From positions 1 through 13,131 of the forward strand of contig JAHECE010000050.1 of NCBI GenBank assembly GCA_024641895.1: a stretch of DNA of 13,131 bases, read 5' to 3'. The notes under the pieces were generated by a model. It was not told where the DNA came from. It saw nothing but the letters and a program-made list of their open reading frames with translations, and did no database searches. The stretch is from Actinomycetales bacterium. Lineage in GTDB: Bacteria; Actinomycetota; Actinomycetes; Actinomycetales; JAHECE01. The translations under genes and the position numbers were made by a program. The number at the start of each line of letters is the position of its first letter. Within the stretch, counting starts at the first letter, position 1. Below are positions 12,839-13,131 of this stretch, piece by piece.

Positions 12839-13131
12839 ATGGTGACGGCTCAGGGTGTGGCGAGGGACGTGTCGGGTCCGGGACCGGTCGGCGGGGAGGT
12901 GGGCGCGCTTCGCCAGGTTCGGGCACAGCAGGGCGTCCTGCCCGGTGCGAGCGATCGTCCAGGGCGCCGTCGACGCGTGGGTGCCGCGGAGTCGCTTCCT
13001 GGCCTCTGGCGCCCGCCCGCAGCCGAGCAGCTCCTCGCCCGGGCCGCGACTGAGCTGGCGGCGGCCGCGGCGGAGTCGGACCCCGCCCAGCGCTTGCTGC
13101 GTGCGCACCTGGCCGCGCTGCGCGCGGGTGC
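12839..13131 (+). CDS. SOS-regulated protein, probable SAV_6107-type HEPN domain, 3'-truncated
   Basis: The frame stays open to the window end, giving 97 residues. The first 60 are low-complexity and Gly/Arg-rich. From about residue 62 (LWRPPAAEQLLARAATELAA, then AESDPAQRLLRAHLAALRAG) it is helical and resembles the start of the SAV_6107-like HEPN domain of actinobacterial proteins, which I recall as often encoded near Y-family or DnaE2 polymerases. That family call rests on memory of the motif and is moderate. ATG 12839 is chosen because GGAGG (12826-12830) lies eight bases upstream; ATG 12833 would be only two bases from it. The perfect SOS promoter just upstream says the gene is induced by DNA damage. 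It may lead a translesion-synthesis operon outside the window. An imuA-type first gene is the main alternative. Confidence 0.65.
   Translation, partial: MVTAQGVARDVSGPGPVGGEVGALRQVRAQQGVLPGASDRPGRRRRVGAAESLPGLWRPPAAEQLLARAATELAAAAAESDPAQRLLRAHLAALRAG

Noticed and set aside
11163..12926. 587-codon minus-strand open frame spanning the end of the PAC2 gene, the cold-shock gene and the methyltransferase gene
   Set aside because: Pro/Arg-rich low-complexity translation without domains, crossing three real genes and two terminators.
12790..13053. 87-codon frame on the plus strand starting inside the SOS promoter
   Set aside because: Its ATG lies upstream of the predicted transcript start and inside the promoter, and its translation is low-complexity. 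The frame from 12839 has a properly spaced ribosome site.
1..13131. CRISPR arrays, insertion sequences, prophage or toxin-antitoxin modules
   Set aside because: No direct-repeat arrays, transposase motifs, terminal inverted repeats with target duplications, or recognised toxin pairs were seen. Gene content is chromosomal housekeeping and stress response.

Overview
The window is very GC-rich with GC-ending codons and reads as ordinary chromosome of a high-GC actinobacterium. Protein features suggest a Micrococcales relative, perhaps near Cellulomonadaceae; that placement is inference. Supporting marks are an actinobacterial-type HelR, a PAC2-family protein, a lexA / LysM / nrdR cluster in the order known from mycobacteria, CGAAC-N4-GTTCG SOS operators and apparently leaderless promoters. 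I see no insertion sequence, prophage, CRISPR array, tRNA or rRNA.

Left part (1-4530, plus strand): the 3' portion of the GTPase gene hflX, then a DinG/XPD-type iron-sulfur helicase, then an L-lactate dehydrogenase. The helicase and ldh each show a TANNNT box six bases before the ATG, the arrangement of leaderless genes. A large hairpin at 4479-4528 separates ldh from the convergent lexA.

Middle (4531-6653): lexA (minus) and a membrane-anchored LysM gene (plus) diverge from a region with two SOS operators, one perfect and one with a single mismatch. The LysM gene is the positional counterpart of mycobacterial Rv2719c and corynebacterial divS, so it probably restrains division after DNA damage. 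nrdR, the repressor of ribonucleotide reductase genes, follows with its own promoter. LexA, the division inhibitor and the dNTP-supply regulator form a DNA-damage and replication control block. The lexA leader also holds a perfect 20-bp palindrome next to the ribosome binding site.

Right-centre (6678-11437): helR (RNA polymerase recycling motor, linked to rifamycin tolerance) and serA lie on the minus strand and overlap by 4 bases as ATGA. A PAC2-family gene diverges from helR. The helR promoter region is bracketed by a perfect 9-bp inverted repeat.

Right end (11438-13131): a cold-shock gene with a long leader converges on a spermidine-synthase-like methyltransferase gene, and the two share a hairpin whose loop holds the latter's stop codon. 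Diverging from the methyltransferase gene is a gene cut by the window end. Its promoter has a perfect SOS box between -35 and -10. Its product looks like a SAV_6107-type HEPN protein, so a second LexA-controlled locus probably continues past the edge.

Nothing here is clearly an unknown system. The most useful leads are the third SOS operator with its truncated gene, the lexA-leader palindrome, the inverted repeat at helR and the repeated leaderless promoter layout.
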